The notes below the pieces were generated by a model, which saw only the letters and a program-made list of their open reading frames with translations, ran no database searches and was not told where the DNA came from. Source: Anisakis pegreffii (lineage: Eukaryota; Nematoda; Chromadorea; Rhabditida; Anisakidae). From it: a stretch of DNA of 64,000 nucleotides. The stretch lies in the NCBI GenBank assembly GCA_035041965.1, contig JAPYMA010000544.1:248001-312000 (forward strand). Direction: 5' to 3'. The position numbers and the translations under genes were made by a program. Shown piece by piece: positions 1 to 12,675 of this stretch; positions within the stretch are counted from its first letter, which is position 1; each line of letters opens with the position of its first letter.

Positions 1-728
1 TTTCTAATAAGAACCAAAAAGAACAAAGTTCAACGAAGTATTATGCAAGTGTGCTGTTATTAGCTTAGACCCAAGATGACAAGATGCCTTAGTATAGAAA
101 ATGCAGTATGCCCTTGCGGCATGATTACTAGCATCATTATTCGAAATAATAATTTGAATAACTTGGTTTCTTGGATTTGTTCAATAATTTGTTGAATTAG
201 CTCCTTTCTGATTAATAATGAACATATTGGTTCGAAAAAATGTCTTTAAACATGTCCCGCATCGATATTTTACAAGTTGTTCGATCCCGGGATAATAACG
301 GGAACAAAAATTGATCTCGGGATTGAAAAAAAGTCGGGACTTTGCAAACCCTAGTCACACTAAATTGCTCACTTCAAAGGGCTATGGGAGGGCCAGGGGA
401 ATGTTAGCAACGACTCAGGAGTTCAAGCAGCCTCAATCTCAGCTCCAAGTTAATACTTAGGCTCAGTCTAAAGGCTCACGTTCACATTTGTGTTCAAGCA
501 CCGGTCATCTTTTATTCAGCACTATTCGATATTCATCTATGAGAGTATCAATACTTTTCAGCGGTTTTCTTGAACAGCATGAGAATATCGTCTCAAAATA
601 TTATCATAAAATAAAAATGCAATTGAATATGATTCTATAATTTCAAACTGTGTAATATACGAATGTTGCTCTCGTCTCACGAATATCGTAACTTCGGTAA
701 ATTTTAAGAAACACTGTCGTGTGATGAT
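1..728. other. Upstream flank of vav with repeat fragment
   Basis: No coding region is evident. Positions about 270-350 hold a GC-richer patch (cccgggat, cgggaac, gtcgggac) that resembles, in reverse orientation, the repeat in the K2P-channel intron near 39.73-40.02 kb, so it is probably a fragment of the same interspersed family. Around 420-480 there is a run of ggctca / cctcaat words like those at 19.79-19.97 kb. The last 100 bases should contain the vav promoter, but I cannot point to a defined element. Confidence 0.4.
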
Positions 729-3700
729 ATGTCAATAACTCAATTTGTTCAGATGAATGAATATTCAACGGAATTATGGCGAGAATGTGTGGCGTGGTTA
801 ATAGACTGTGGTGTGTTGGATGCGACACACCGAGTAGCAGAAGCAGATGCAGAAATCGGTGAATTTGCTCAGATTCTGAGGAATGGTGTGTTGTTGTGTG
901 TCTTATGCAATCGTATCTGCGAAAACTCCGTCGATATCAAAGAATTACAACGGAGACCGCAGATGGCTCAGGTATTCATTGCTTCTTACATCTGCCACTT
1001 TTTTCAACTGTGAGATGACAACCATTATGATCGCAACTTGAACTGAATACTTAAACTATCCTCGAAATGGAGCCCTCCGAATTTCTTTGGATCGGTTGAA
1101 ACCCCATTCTCGCGTTGATAATAACAATTCATGGGCCCAGAACCGTGAAAAATTTTGTTGAGATTCTTCAAGAGGATTGCGAAATGAAATGACTTGAAGT
1201 TGGCCAAGATAAAAATATATCCAGAGTAAGTTAAATGAAATCAACCAATCTCCATCATTCACCCCAACGAAATTCAAATTTCAGTTCACGTGTTGTAAGA
1301 ATATATGCGAATTTCTGACAACATGTCGGAATAAATTCGAGATGAAACAAGAAGATTTATTCGATCCGTGGGATTTGTATCGACTGAACGATTTCGGTAA
1401 GGTGTTGAATACCCTTTCGATACTCTCCAACTCACCTCACGCCAAACACACTGGAATTAGGTTTGTTTTACAGACGTATATCAACCATATCTTTTCGTTC
1501 GTTTATTCTTTATAGGGGTCCTTCATCTTTATCTCTTCTTCAATTGTCATCATCTAAAGAATGTCAAAATGAAAGGAACGAGTCGGTTCGATTTTGTCTC
1601 AGATGACGATCTTTGTGATCAAGCTCAAAGTTTACTCTGCTGGTCTACATTCAGCGAAACGATATATGTAGCAGTGGTCGAGAAATTCTTAATATCCTAG
1701 GTAGCAGGATTATAAGTGCTTCAATACATATATGACTGAATGATGCAATTAATAATGATCAAATATGTTTTGAGTGGATTTCCATCGAAGCCACTCTCTT
1801 CGTCATCAGTGGAATATTACAACGACGAAGCGATCTATCGTCATCTGAAGGACGATGCAGATGCGCAAGAACCGATTGTGGTTGAGAATGCGTACTCGTT
1901 GGGTGCAGTGCAAGAGGAGGAGAAGACCAGTGGACGTATCTACGATACGATCGTTTGCCAACGCTCTTCGAGTCAACGGGAAATCAAATTCGCCGAATAC
2001 GATGTCAGTCAACATGCTTCACTTAATCTTATTCTTGCTTTCATTCACCAATTTCTACTCTTATAATGCTAAGTGAATGCACATTCGTAAAGATCATAGC
2101 CAGAAACCAGGACTTAAGCGACTGAGGTGAAGCGAATTAGTCCACTTCGGTTAGAAGCGGAAGGGTTTACTGTTGTGTTTTCGGTATTGTTTTCAGCTAA
2201 CTGTTCAGAGCCTACTGCGAATTTGCAGAAATTTTAGTTGTCTTCTACTATACCTGAAAGATGTTACATTAATTAAGTAGTATGAGTAGATTTACACCAG
2301 AACAGTAATGTGAAAATGTGTATATGATAGGTTCATCGTCTCAATGAAAATCTCCCATGAAATAGAACGTAAACGTTTCAGAAATATGCCAACTTCAAAC
2401 CTGAAACGGAACGAGATCATTGTATAAAAGAGTTGATCGATACAGAAACGAATTACGTCGAGAAAGGGTTGAATATGATCATCGAGAAGTTTTATACTCC
2501 TCTGTTGGATGTATTGGAACCGGAAGATCATAAAATTATATTCATGAATATTGTGGTTAGTTCGTGATTGACTTCTTGCTTGTATTTGTTTGGTTTCCGT
2601 ACTGATTAAAATGAATGTTTCGTGGAAAGTTTTTTAAGAGTGAGAATTGAATTCATTGGGAGTGAGAGTTCATTATTTTGACTCTTTGATATCCTTTTGA
2701 ATGTTTTGGATATTGATTTTCACATCTTTGTGAAAACTACTTTATAATCATGCTTTATTAAATACTATTCCAGGAATTGGCTTGTATTCATCAATCGTTT
2801 CGTGACGATCTGCGACAAGCTGTTTTGTATACGGTTGGCCTTGAAACACCCCCACCAAACGAGAAAGTTCTCACAATTGGGGACGTCTTCAAAACGTTTG
2901 TTTTGAAATTTTGAATTTGCTGTTTGAATTCAAAAGTCTCAATGGGAATTTCACTCAGCTGATTATGCTTCAAATTTTTTTGATGGTTAATTTTCAGTTT
3001 CGTTTTAGTAATATGATAATATTTTTGAATCAGCTCGCTTAAACAGTATATTCTTTATATTTCACGATTATATTATCTTCAGATGGAAATGGAACTTTAT
3101 CGCATATGGGGATTACTGCTTACAGCTACCCGAATCTGATTCACGCATCACTCAGTTGGAGGAAACCATCCCGGTGATTCGACAGCAAATTGTCGTTAGT
3201 TCTGTTTCGAGCGTTTTGTTTTCAATCAGTGTCATTTCGTTTCGATTCTCAGCACATTATTTGCTTGAAATGTTTTATCGATATCAACAGATAACGATTG
3301 TGTGCGCGTTTTAGGAATGTGGTATTGCAGCGAATCGGAGTCAGTTCCGTCTTCAAGATCTGCTGAATTTACCTATGAAAAGGTTCCTCGAGTACCATAT
3401 TTTGCTATCTGTAAGCTGTTTTCATCAACCGTGCGTCTATTTTTATCAAATCATTTGTTTGTTGATATGATAATGTGAGTTCTCAGAAAATGATAAAGTT
3501 GACGTCAGTTGAATCTGACGATCGTTTGTCGTTGGAAGAAGCGAAGGAGGATATGCTAGATATAAACTCGTATGTGAACGAAGTGAAGCGTGATCATGAA
3601 ATGCAGAAACTCGTATTTGACATCGAAAAGAGCATTACTTCTATGAAAATGGTTTGCTTTTCGCTGATTAATCTTCGTTGTCACCATTGTCGTTAGCAGT

Positions 3701-6700
3701 TATCAATCCATTTACAAGAAGATGAAAGAGGCAAGTTAATATTGTTGGTATGATGAATACAAAAGAAATTGCAAATAAATCGCTCGCTAATTGGTCATGA
3801 TTACAAAGTGATGAATTTACTTAATAAAATGAGAGCGTTCGAGTCTAATCTCGTTGAAGTTTATTCAGCCAGAAGGAACACATCTGATCGATTACGGACG
3901 TTTGGTGAAAGATGGCGAAGTCAAAATAACTGACCATAGCAAGGACGGGGGTAAACCGGTGAACGGATACGTTTTTGTTTTTGATCAAGTATTGCTCATC
4001 TGCAAAAGTCTTAAGGTTAGTTTGTTTGCATTTCGGGTAGCGAAAGAATCGTTCATGGACTGTGCTCAATATGAGCAAGAAACATGTCAAATAATGTTGA
4101 TTTAGCACAGGGGTCCCCGTAGGGAGGGGAGGGGGAGGGGGGATTACTCAGTTTTTGTAAGTTGGAGGTGTAACGGTAGTTATGGAAAGGATCGGGAAAT
4201 TAGTTTTGACGCTATGCGTGGAAATAGTGAATTATTATAGCGGGACGGAGTGGGAGGGGGAGGGTAATGAGGGACTGCCAGACCGTCAAAAGGAGTAATG
4301 GAGCACCCAAGCGTAGGGACTACTGATCTAGCAAAACCATATAATGTACGTTAATGATGAGGAAATGATTTCAGAACAATCAATACTTATTCAAAAGTGC
4401 GCATTTGTTAAGTGACTATCGGGTGGATATAGATGCAGATAACTGCAACAAATTCGGTACGATCACTCGCAAATTAACGGCGAATGGTGGTTTTTATTTG
4501 TCGTTGGTGGAAGAGGATCACGAGGCTGTCAATAATATCATTGGAATGGGCTTCAAGTCGCTGACGCAGCGCGAGGCTTGGGTGCAGTCGATCGAACAAG
4601 CACAGTTAGTTAATTTGAATATTAGCCTGAATTGTATATGAGCTAGATTGAACATCTGATGAATATATTAGCCTATCTATCAGCGTGTTCTAATGAAAAC
4701 TTTTCAGAGATAACACCAACCCAAAAGATGCCGTTTCATCAGGACATCAGCTCAAATATTATTCATATGCTAAAGCAACGTTGTGTTCACACTGCCAAAA
4801 ACTTCTCGCTGGTCTCTTCTTCCAAGGTTATCAATGTTCAGGTTCGTTGCTTCTCTCACAAATTCAGAAGTTTAGCAGTTTTTGTGAATTGTCAAATGGC
4901 TTGTATTTGAATCAGTTTTGTTCATTTCTTATCCTTCATTCGCACATTCTGTAAATTTTATCACATAAGCTATTTTGTAAGAATCAGTCAATTTGGCCGT
5001 GTATTCTTGACGACAAGGATCCTATATAGAGGACTGAGAAAACTTGATTTAAGCGTTGGTCTCTTAGCTCAGATCGATCTCAACTAGAGCAAAAGTATCG
5101 TGAACAAGCGTTACATTGTGGTCGTTGCGCTTGTACAAGCTGCATTCGACCTGCCAGCGAAATGTGATGCAGTAACGGAATTCATCAATCTCTAAATTTC
5201 AGTTTGCAAGAAGAATTTGCATCGATCGTGTATTGCAATGAACAAATGCAGTGGGAAGATGTGTTCGTTTTATCCGCCTTTCTTTTCGAACATTCATGAT
5301 TGTTTCATTTTCTGAGAACAAGCACGGCACTTTTATGACCTCTCCTTTCATGTGCTCATAAAATAAATTGTGCTATCCGTCTATTTTCAGATATGGATAT
5401 GTAACCTTTCGAAATGAATCAAAACTTGTCATTATTACTGGGTTATTCCACAGCATCTATTGCCTTGTCCGTGCATTGTTTGTGTTTGTAGTGTTAAACT
5501 CAAATTTGCAACTGACACTATCGTTTCGGCGAGGAATTTCGATTCAACTCTCTCTATACTTTGCATTTAAAGCAGGGTTTCTCAACCAGGGGTGCATGAC
5601 AGCAAGCCAGAGGGCGGGGTGAGAGGGGGTGCGATGGTTGAACTTTTCAGAATGACAATGCGATCACCTCCAGGCCAAGATTATATCAATACGGATGTGA
5701 TGGCCCAAGAATGGTTTCAAGGATCGTTGGAGAGGCGGGAAGCCGAAAGTAGACTGCGGGGTACTCCGGATGGTACTTTCTTAGTGAGATTCAGCAATAC
5801 CCAGCAAAAATATGTTGTAAGTATAAGGTCTGTGAATTGATTTTATTTATTTTTTAATTCACAGCTATTCGATCAGGTATTTCTGGGAGTGATAGCGATA
5901 AGCTCTACTTGACCGTGATCAACCAGCAAGATTACAGTTCAACTTTGAACATCAGAAAAATGGCTGGTTCTACCCAAAACTGAACCGTTGAGGAAGATTC
6001 TTGTAATTAACCTGAGATTCATATCAAGTTTGAGATCGAAATTGAGCTTAGCTGATATCATTGCACTTTGATATGTTCGAGTGGAAAGGATGATATCCCA
6101 ATTACAGTTTCAATGGTGATGTGAGACATACGAAAGTGGAGCAGTCGCTCGATAACAAAGTTTATTTGGATGAAAGTACGGTGTTTAATAGTATTGTGGT
6201 TAGTTTCTTTCTTTTTGAATGCTTCTTGTACAATAATGAAAGTCTTACATTATGAAAGAAAGTATTTTTTGTTCAGTGGTCCAATGCAAATACCAAATTC
6301 AATCTTCCATTATTAATGAAATTTATCTATTCACTATTTCAGGAATTGATAAACTACTATAAAGAACACAATCTACGCGCATCCTTCGAGACGTTAAACA
6401 CGACCCTCCAACAGCCATACGTGAATGGACCGTATCTGGCGATTTATAATTACGAAGCAACTGATCCATCCCTTTTGGAGTTGATCGTTGGACAGAAAGT
6501 TTGGGTGATCAGTAGGAAGGGTGAAGAACGAGGCTGGTGGGAGGGACGCACTGGAAATAGGGTTGGTTCTTGCTTTGAACTAACTTCGCAGAAGTTGATG
6601 TAATCGTTTCAGTACGAGTATCATTTACTGATACTTCTTGTCGAAGGCTTATCTTGGTGGTTGTGAATATGAGTATGTATGAGGACGTACTCTCATATGC

Positions 6701-6874
6701 TTCGAACCAAATGTTCAAATTGGAAATTTGGATTGGGTTTATTTTCAAGTCGAATCAAATGAAGTGAAAATTCATCTTCGTTTATGATTTGATATACATT
6801 TTTTGTTCTTTCAGACCGGTTATTTTCCACTTTCGTATGTGACTCCATGTATAGTTAGGCAAGCAACGTATTGA
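729..6874 (+). CDS. vav-1: VAV-family Rho/Rac guanine-nucleotide exchange factor
   Basis: VAV proteins load GTP on Rho/Rac downstream of tyrosine kinases. Seventeen exons join in phase to 826 aa: 729-971, 1285-1460, 1775-2003, 2382-2555, 2774-2895, 3083-3194, 3315-3410, 3487-3651, 3700-3747, 3869-4015, 4375-4604, 4708-4841, 5203-5260, 5651-5827, 6108-6198, 6343-6561, 6815-6874. Domains in order: CH (about 13-130, RPQMAQ), acidic segment with Tyr in GRIYDTIV, DH (217-439, PMKRFLEYHILL), PH (440-580, GEVKIT, LLICKS), C1 zinc finger (LCSHC, QCSVCKKNLHRSC), SH2 (from about 666, FLVRFS) and one C-terminal SH3 (GWWEGR, TGYFPLSYV). Vertebrate VAVs have SH3-SH2-SH3; the first SH3 is absent here. Translation may start at 753 rather than 729. 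The short exon 9 and the exon 13 donor are the least certain boundaries. Confidence 0.93.
744..752 (+). promoter_or_regulatory. Probable spliced-leader trans-splice acceptor of vav
   Basis: The sequence tttgttcag ends at 752 and is followed at once by ATG (753). That ATG is in frame with the earlier ATG at 729. Starting at 753 gives MNEYSTELW, which lines up with the extreme N-terminus of vertebrate VAV (MELW), so 753 may be the translated start of a trans-spliced mRNA. This is inference from motif and spacing; spliced-leader reads would settle it. Confidence 0.5.
4107..4280 (+). repeat. G-rich stretch in vav intron
   Basis: Within the intron between exons 10 and 11, 4118-4142 and 4238-4275 are built of runs of three to six G separated by one or two bases (gggaggggaggggg; gggagggggaggg). 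Both have enough G-runs for an intramolecular G-quadruplex on the coding strand. The segment opens with caggggtcccc, similar to hAT-type transposon ends, so it may be an inserted element. No coding content is seen. Confidence 0.45.
5573..5645. mobile_element. hAT-like terminal sequence (fragment)
   Basis: The sequence cagggtttctcaaccagggg, starting at 5575, has the form of non-autonomous hAT transposon ends. It is followed by ggcggggtgagagggggtgcga. The ggggtgcga word recurs near 35.65 and 36.0 kb. It sits a few bases before the acceptor of the SH2 exon of vav (5650). No second terminus or target duplication was found, so this is a fragment at best. Confidence 0.35.
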
Positions 6875-9800
6875 TCCAGTTTTCAGTTCAGCAACGAATC
6901 AATCAATCACCTAATTTTTGTCAATACCAGATCGATGCTGTTGTTGTTGCTATTTCGTTGATATTTTCGGTTCATCGATGGTGATTATAAATCAGTGAAT
7001 TTCTTGATTTTTTAAAATGAAAAGGTGATTGATTTCATTTTGTTATGTTCGTTCGATCTGATTTACCATTGCATTTATTTGAGTTTGTCTTATCGGCGTG
7101 ATTAGTCGCTAAAAGGTGCGGTGCCTCTTTCCGTCTTTGTTTTACACTATCATTTCTTGCTGTTTGAAAGTTTCAAGAAATATTTATAGCAAAACAAATT
7201 TCTTTAAATTATTTCTCGCAATCGTTCTATAAATTCAACCTGTCGTTTTTCGCTGCCTTTCGCACATTCTTTTTGATCAGCCTTAAACATTTTTCTGTAC
7301 ATATTTCTTGTGCTGTTGCTATTCTTTGGTCTTCTGTCGGTGTTTTGAACGTTTTTATCGTTAGTTTCGGACGTCTTCAGTGATATTTTTTCAGTGTTCG
7401 TTGAGTCGATTAGTTCAAACACACAGTTAGTTAGTTCTTGAAGCAGCACTTAGTCTTAAAGCTGAAGATGAAGTACTCAAAAGTTTTCCGCCCATTGTGT
7501 TGTTATAAATTGCATCACGACTTTGAGGAGCACCTGGAGACCAACTCTCGATATGAATTGCGTCTAGTTCCTATCTGATGAAGTTATCCACCAGAAATTT
7601 CTGTTTCAGATTCATATTTTTCCGAATATGAAAAAAATTTTTCAATAGGAAATTTCAAATAGACTAAATAAGGATTCGAAATTGAAATTGGAACTAAGGA
7701 TTTCAAATTGATAATTATAAATCGGCACCAATTTTCGTCCGATTATCGAATTCCACACCCTTCACACTTTCAAACATCATTTGCGAATTCAATAAAGAGT
7801 TGACTCTGTTTCATTGTCACACCATCAAAGCACTTTACATTACAGTTCAGATTTGTTCATTCTTTGTAAACGGCATCATATTTGTTGTCAATATCAGTGA
7901 TATGGTGATGAAGTGTTCATTTTTGCGTTGTTATCGTTTGATTGTTCTCGTTTTGTTTTGTTTTTGATGATCTTTTGAGCAGTTTTCTGGTTCATTTTTC
8001 ATACTTCCACATGTGATTTTTCAGTCTGAAATGACACATACTGATGCCGTCGTCTATCGTTTCACTGTTATCATTGGTAATGACTGATCGGTTATCGCTG
8101 TCTTCGTCTTCTGAAATCAGAATATGAATTTTATTTCTTTTTAAAACCTGCTTATTTGTTTCTACATCGATTCATGTAATATATTGTAATTTCTTCTGAC
8201 CGAGAAAATAACAGAAATTGAAATGAAAAGCATTATATTAATGAATTGAGTGCACGTTACCTGCACTTCACACACTTCACAATCAACAACAGTTCAATGA
8301 AAAGATTGTAAATGTTGTGAGAATGAAGCTGTCGGATGAGGCGAACGATGGATCTCTACTTGTGTATGTTCTCAAGCAAACACTTTTAAGACACAACAAA
8401 TTTGATGATTTCAATCAATCATCGAGAAAATTCTCAATGTTCGAAGCGAAAACAATCGCAAAATTGAGTCAGTTCCTAAGGAAACGAAAAGAATCGGTGA
8501 AATTGAATGCAAAATAATCAGTGGAAAATGTGTTCGATGATGATCGATTGCTAAGACGCAATACATTATGAGTCGTTGGTTGGTTTTCATGTGAATAAAT
8601 AAAATTTTTATTTCTGCACTACTCCATCCATCATCACTTCGCTTTCCATGCATTCTACACTATCTAATCACGCATCGCTTCATCTTTCAAATCCGAACAA
8701 TTTCTTCGCATTTCTATTGCACAATTAAAACACATTCTCACGTTTCTGTCGTGCAAACGTTCTGTATTTCGAGACGTATTGTTTACTCTGCTTTACGAAA
8801 GACACCCGTACTTCCTCCAACCATTCACTGCAAAGTGATTCTGAGTGTTTAAGTGAATATTTTAAAATTGAAACAAACTATCGAATAAAACACACGACTC
8901 ACTCTTCTACTCTCCTCTTCTTGTACTTTTTTTTCCACATCAACGAATTCTGTTCTAGAATCACGTTAATAATTTCCTCCTTTCACGTCTAAATCTTCTG
9001 CTGAGATCACTGTATCGTTTTCTGTACTTTCTCTAATGATGGCTCTGCTATCCATAGATGTTACGCACGAATTCAGAAGGGTCTACGACAATTTGCTCCG
9101 TGACAAATGCCACTCCGACAATTTACACCGCGAAAGTCCGTGTGATAACACATGCCTCATCATTGAGTAGCATGGTGTTTTTTGTTGAAGTTAAACTTGT
9201 GCTAGATGCATTTGTGGGTCACCCGGTCAGGAGTTCAGAATGCATGTACACAACAAATATTGCCTTTTCATTCAAGTTTGCTGGATTAATAACTGCCGAG
9301 TGGAAATTATGTTTGAACGTGACATTATAAAAATGCATGTGAGAGCACTAGTTGAGCGTTTTTATTTTAAAATTGTAGTCTTCTGTTCGATAGTTCACTG
9401 CCTTTGCGGTACACTTTTTATGCGGTGTGTTTTATTTATTTGTTCAGTTCATCCGTTCTGTAACCAATCAGCCGTATACCAGTGACGACGTTGTGGGTGG
9501 CATTTTGAATCGAGACTGATCATTCGTGCAATGACATGCCGTGCTGGTTGTCACTCACTCAACCCATCGCACATTTTTATTTTGGCTCTTGGCAGCGATC
9601 TCACTCAGCCAAAGTTTGGTGGAGCACCTCTTCCCATCGCTCTTCATCTCATTTCGACGGCAATCATGTCGCATCATTTCTTTTTCCAGTGGGATTTCTT
9701 TTTCCATCGGTTCTTTTTCCGATGGAAGTTTTTACGGGAGGTTCGAATTGACACAGAATCTCCGTTGTAGGCACAAATATGACATCTGCCTGAGCATGTT

Positions 9801-10008
9801 TTTCACATTTTCATTTATATATTTGTCTAGTAGTGAGTTTATTAACGTTAAGAGTACGTGCATTTAGTTGAATTGATTTTTTGTTTTAAACATCCAGCGA
9901 GTGCTTTTATTGTCGTTTTGAAGTTTAACGATTCGGATGCGAATTACTGACTTGTTTGGTTGCGTTTTTCGAGAGTAGTATTTTGGGAATCGAACGAAGT
10001 GTTTAAGA
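6875..10008. other. Intergenic region vav-eny2
   Basis: About 3.1 kb of AT-rich sequence with no recognised gene. A 66-codon ORF at 8317-8517 (+) is Lys/Ser/Asn-rich and matches nothing I know. At 9531-9867 all three forward frames stay open for 70-108 codons, but the translations look like chance, and the segment carries repeated tctttttcc / ccatcgg words at about 9670-9730. The eny2 promoter must lie in the last few hundred bases; I see no clear TATA box or acceptor before its ATG. Confidence 0.4.
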
Positions 10009-10674
10009 ATGTCGACGAGTGGTCAACCGATGACAAGAGAGGCGCTTGAACGACGGTTCGTTGAGTCGGGACAAGGGAATCGTATGAAGGAGTTATTGTT
10101 GCAACGGTTACGTGAGACCGGTTGGGTTGAAGAGGTCGAGAACATGTGCAGAAATGTCATCCAAACTAAGGTCTTACCTCAAATTTATTGCTCTCTAAAG
10201 CTAAACTTCTTTTCGCTTTAGAGCTAGCGAATGCTACTGTCTATTCAGGAGAAGATTTATAGTATTTTGGATGCGGAAAAAACTAACTTGTTCTGAAAAG
10301 TGGAAATGGGAAAAATGACACGTCTATTATAAAGAAGCCATTATTTTCTTCTCAACGAATGTTATGATTTCATCGATCCATCACGACGACGAACCATTCC
10401 AATAAACCAGTTATGTACAGATTTCAGTCCTAACTGTAATGCCTTCGAGAAAATTATTAAAAAGTTCATTAACATCGTTCTTAATTCTGTTTTGATCTTG
10501 ATTATCATGACAATTGGGAGCATCATTTAGGGTATTGAACAAGTCACTCTCGAAGAGGTTGTTGCCGAGGTGAAAGGACAAGCACGACGTGCCGTTCCTG
10601 ATGAAGTGAAACGAGAGCTGATGCAAAATATTCGTACCTTCCTGCAAAAAGAGTCCGGTATCAGCGACCTGTAA
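10009..10674 (+). CDS. eny-2: ENY2 / e(y)2 transcription and mRNA export factor
   Basis: ENY2 is a small helical protein shared by the SAGA histone H2B deubiquitinase module and the TREX-2 mRNA export complex at nuclear pores. Two exons, 10009-10170 and 10531-10674, join in phase 0 to a 101 aa protein, the same length as human ENY2. Recognisable blocks are RMKELLLQRLRETGW, VTLEEVVAEVKGQARR, VPDEVKRELMQNIRTFL and a C-terminal GISDL. The donor is AAG|GTCTTA and the acceptor tcatttag. The ATG at 10009 is the first in frame and gives the family length. Identification is confident because nearly the whole length follows the family pattern. Confidence 0.93.
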
Positions 10675-12596
10675 AGAGTTCGTCAACTCTACTTTTCAGT
10701 TCTGATCCAAAACATTTATCCAGTAAAGTTTTCATCAATAACGTTATCAGCGTTGGTTGCTGATAGAACCAACAATTCATCTATAAATTTTAATTGTGAC
10801 CACAACTTTGATTATCATTTTTGTTATTACATAAATCGTTATCACTACCGTTGTCGTCTTCTTTGATAGTTGTAGTGATTGTCTACTTTTTGCAGTTTCA
10901 GTCATTATTCTGTCATGGCACATTGTTTGTTAGCAATGAATTTGTGCACTGCATTCGATGATAATTGATATGTTTGAGTATCAAAAGAACTTCGTTGAGT
11001 AGTATGGCAGCTTCAGCATATTCAGTATAACCTGATTTCTTGAAACATTAACTAATCGATCGGGTCTTGATATTGTGTCTTTTCACTCATTATCTCAACA
11101 TGTTCGTTCCCAACCTCCCTTCGATAAAAGGTTGTTATTCTCCTGATGTGGAACGATCGGAAGAGGCGAGGGCGCAGAAATTCCAAGCACTACCAACGGG
11201 TAATTCTACAATTGAACGTCAGTCGAATCGGTGACTTAATAGAGTAGTACATCAACCCCGACTTAACGGGTTCCCTTGTCGGGATGATGTATATGTCTAC
11301 GTACGGTTCTTCGACTGATCCGTTTTTCTTTGTGTTTCTTTTACTTTCATCTCGTCATCTTTATGATATTATTCAATCGTTTACGTTTACTGTCCATTCT
11401 TATTGTTATCGAAGTTTAGCAAACTCGTAAACGCTTGTAAGAAAGAGTATTATTATAATTGTCTTTATTATCGTCACAATAATGATTGTTTTTATTGTTG
11501 TCAGTCTGATCATCATGACTGTCCACGTCCTCATTGTTGTGCTATTGAAATTTCAAGTGAAAAACTGAAAGCCATTCGGTTGCTCACATCACTGAGCGTT
11601 GTTTGTTATCGGTAATTATGCGGTTGTTTCTTGTTCGTTTTGTTTAGTTTGATCATAATGATATTAACATTACCTATCGAGTTTTATTATTGCATTGCTG
11701 CTATTATTGTTATTGTTATCATTACTGCTACAGTTCTTATTATTTGTTTATACATTTTCTATTTGTTTCGCTTACTTACTTATTTCACTGTTTGTTTTTG
11801 CCATCGGTTCATTGTGATTGCTCGTTAGTTTTTACCAATCCTTAATTAACCATAAACAGTGGTAAATGTGGTCGAAGAAGGATTATGACTCTTTGAAATA
11901 GACTATTAAATTCGTGGAAAGTTATCTGTTTGCGAAAGCTTATGGTGTTCTGCCGACTATGTTGAGAAGAGGCTTCTTCGAGGTGGGATTATGTTCGTTG
12001 AACAGAAATTTAGAATCATATTAGGTGAACATATTGATAGCTTTCAATAACTGTGGACCTTCATCGTTTAATATGTCAGAATGAGATGGCACGATATTTT
12101 TTAGGGAATCCACTTTAACGAGTAAAAATTCGCGGGACTAACTGAAGTTCCTTGTTTGAATTGATCACATTGCTTGTCTATTTTGTTTAGTCATTTGACA
12201 GAATGCACAATGCTGCGCATGCTCATCCAGCAGTTAATTTTATTACAACTCCATTATTGTTCAGATATTTAATGCTGTTTTCCATTTCTCGTCGTTCCAT
12301 CAACAATTTGTTTAAAATGAATATCTCATAAAAGGTTTATTACTTAATCGTATGTGCCAAATTTGTGACTGGTTCATTGAGCGTTCGCCACATTTACTAG
12401 CAACATCGGCAGGAAGAACAATTTACGAACGCTCGGACGGTAACAGATGTGACAGAAGAAGTAAATCGAAATCGGTGATAACATTTCTGATGGCATGCAA
12501 TCCGATAGATATGCATTTGATTGATGTTGCAGCATCGTTTGAGCTATATTTTACCCGTTACACACTGCAAACGATGATAGCTGAAATGGACGGAGG
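10675..12596. other. Intergenic region downstream of eny2
   Basis: AT-rich with TTATTGTT and CATTATTG words at 11440-11770 that read as low-complexity ORFs. The 97-codon ORF 12352-12645 has no recognisable domain and ends inside the foldback described separately, so I treat it as spurious. No RNA gene or coding exon could be supported. Confidence 0.4.
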
Positions 12597-12598
12597 AA

Positions 12599-12675
12599 AA
12601 ATCAAACCGTCGCTATTTCTCCTGTTACTTACTCCGGCTGGGTAAGTAACGGGTGAAATAGCGACGGTTGGATTT
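12599..12675. repeat. Long foldback hairpin with 5-nt loop
   Basis: Arms 12599-12634 and 12640-12675 are complementary over 36 positions, with two mismatches and two G-U pairs, around a 5-base loop (cggct). The core is gttacttac against gtaagtaac and ccgtcgctatttc against gaaatagcgacgg. The hairpin is too closed for a typical pre-miRNA loop but could yield double-stranded RNA, or be a small foldback element. It lies about 600 bp beyond the 3' end of rpl-3. Confidence 0.75.

Noticed and set aside
5068..5168. Cys-rich reading (HCGRCACTSC) as the second half of the VAV C1 domain
   Set aside because: The exon at 5203-5260 gives the correct C-x2-C, C-x4-H-x2-C spacing in phase with exon 12; this stretch is intron.
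9531..9867. Three overlapping forward ORFs of 70-108 codons upstream of eny2
   Set aside because: All frames are open together, no family features are present, and composition is repetitive (ctttttcc).
12352..12645. 97-codon ORF
   Set aside because: It has no domain and its end is formed by the foldback hairpin; no splice sites support it.
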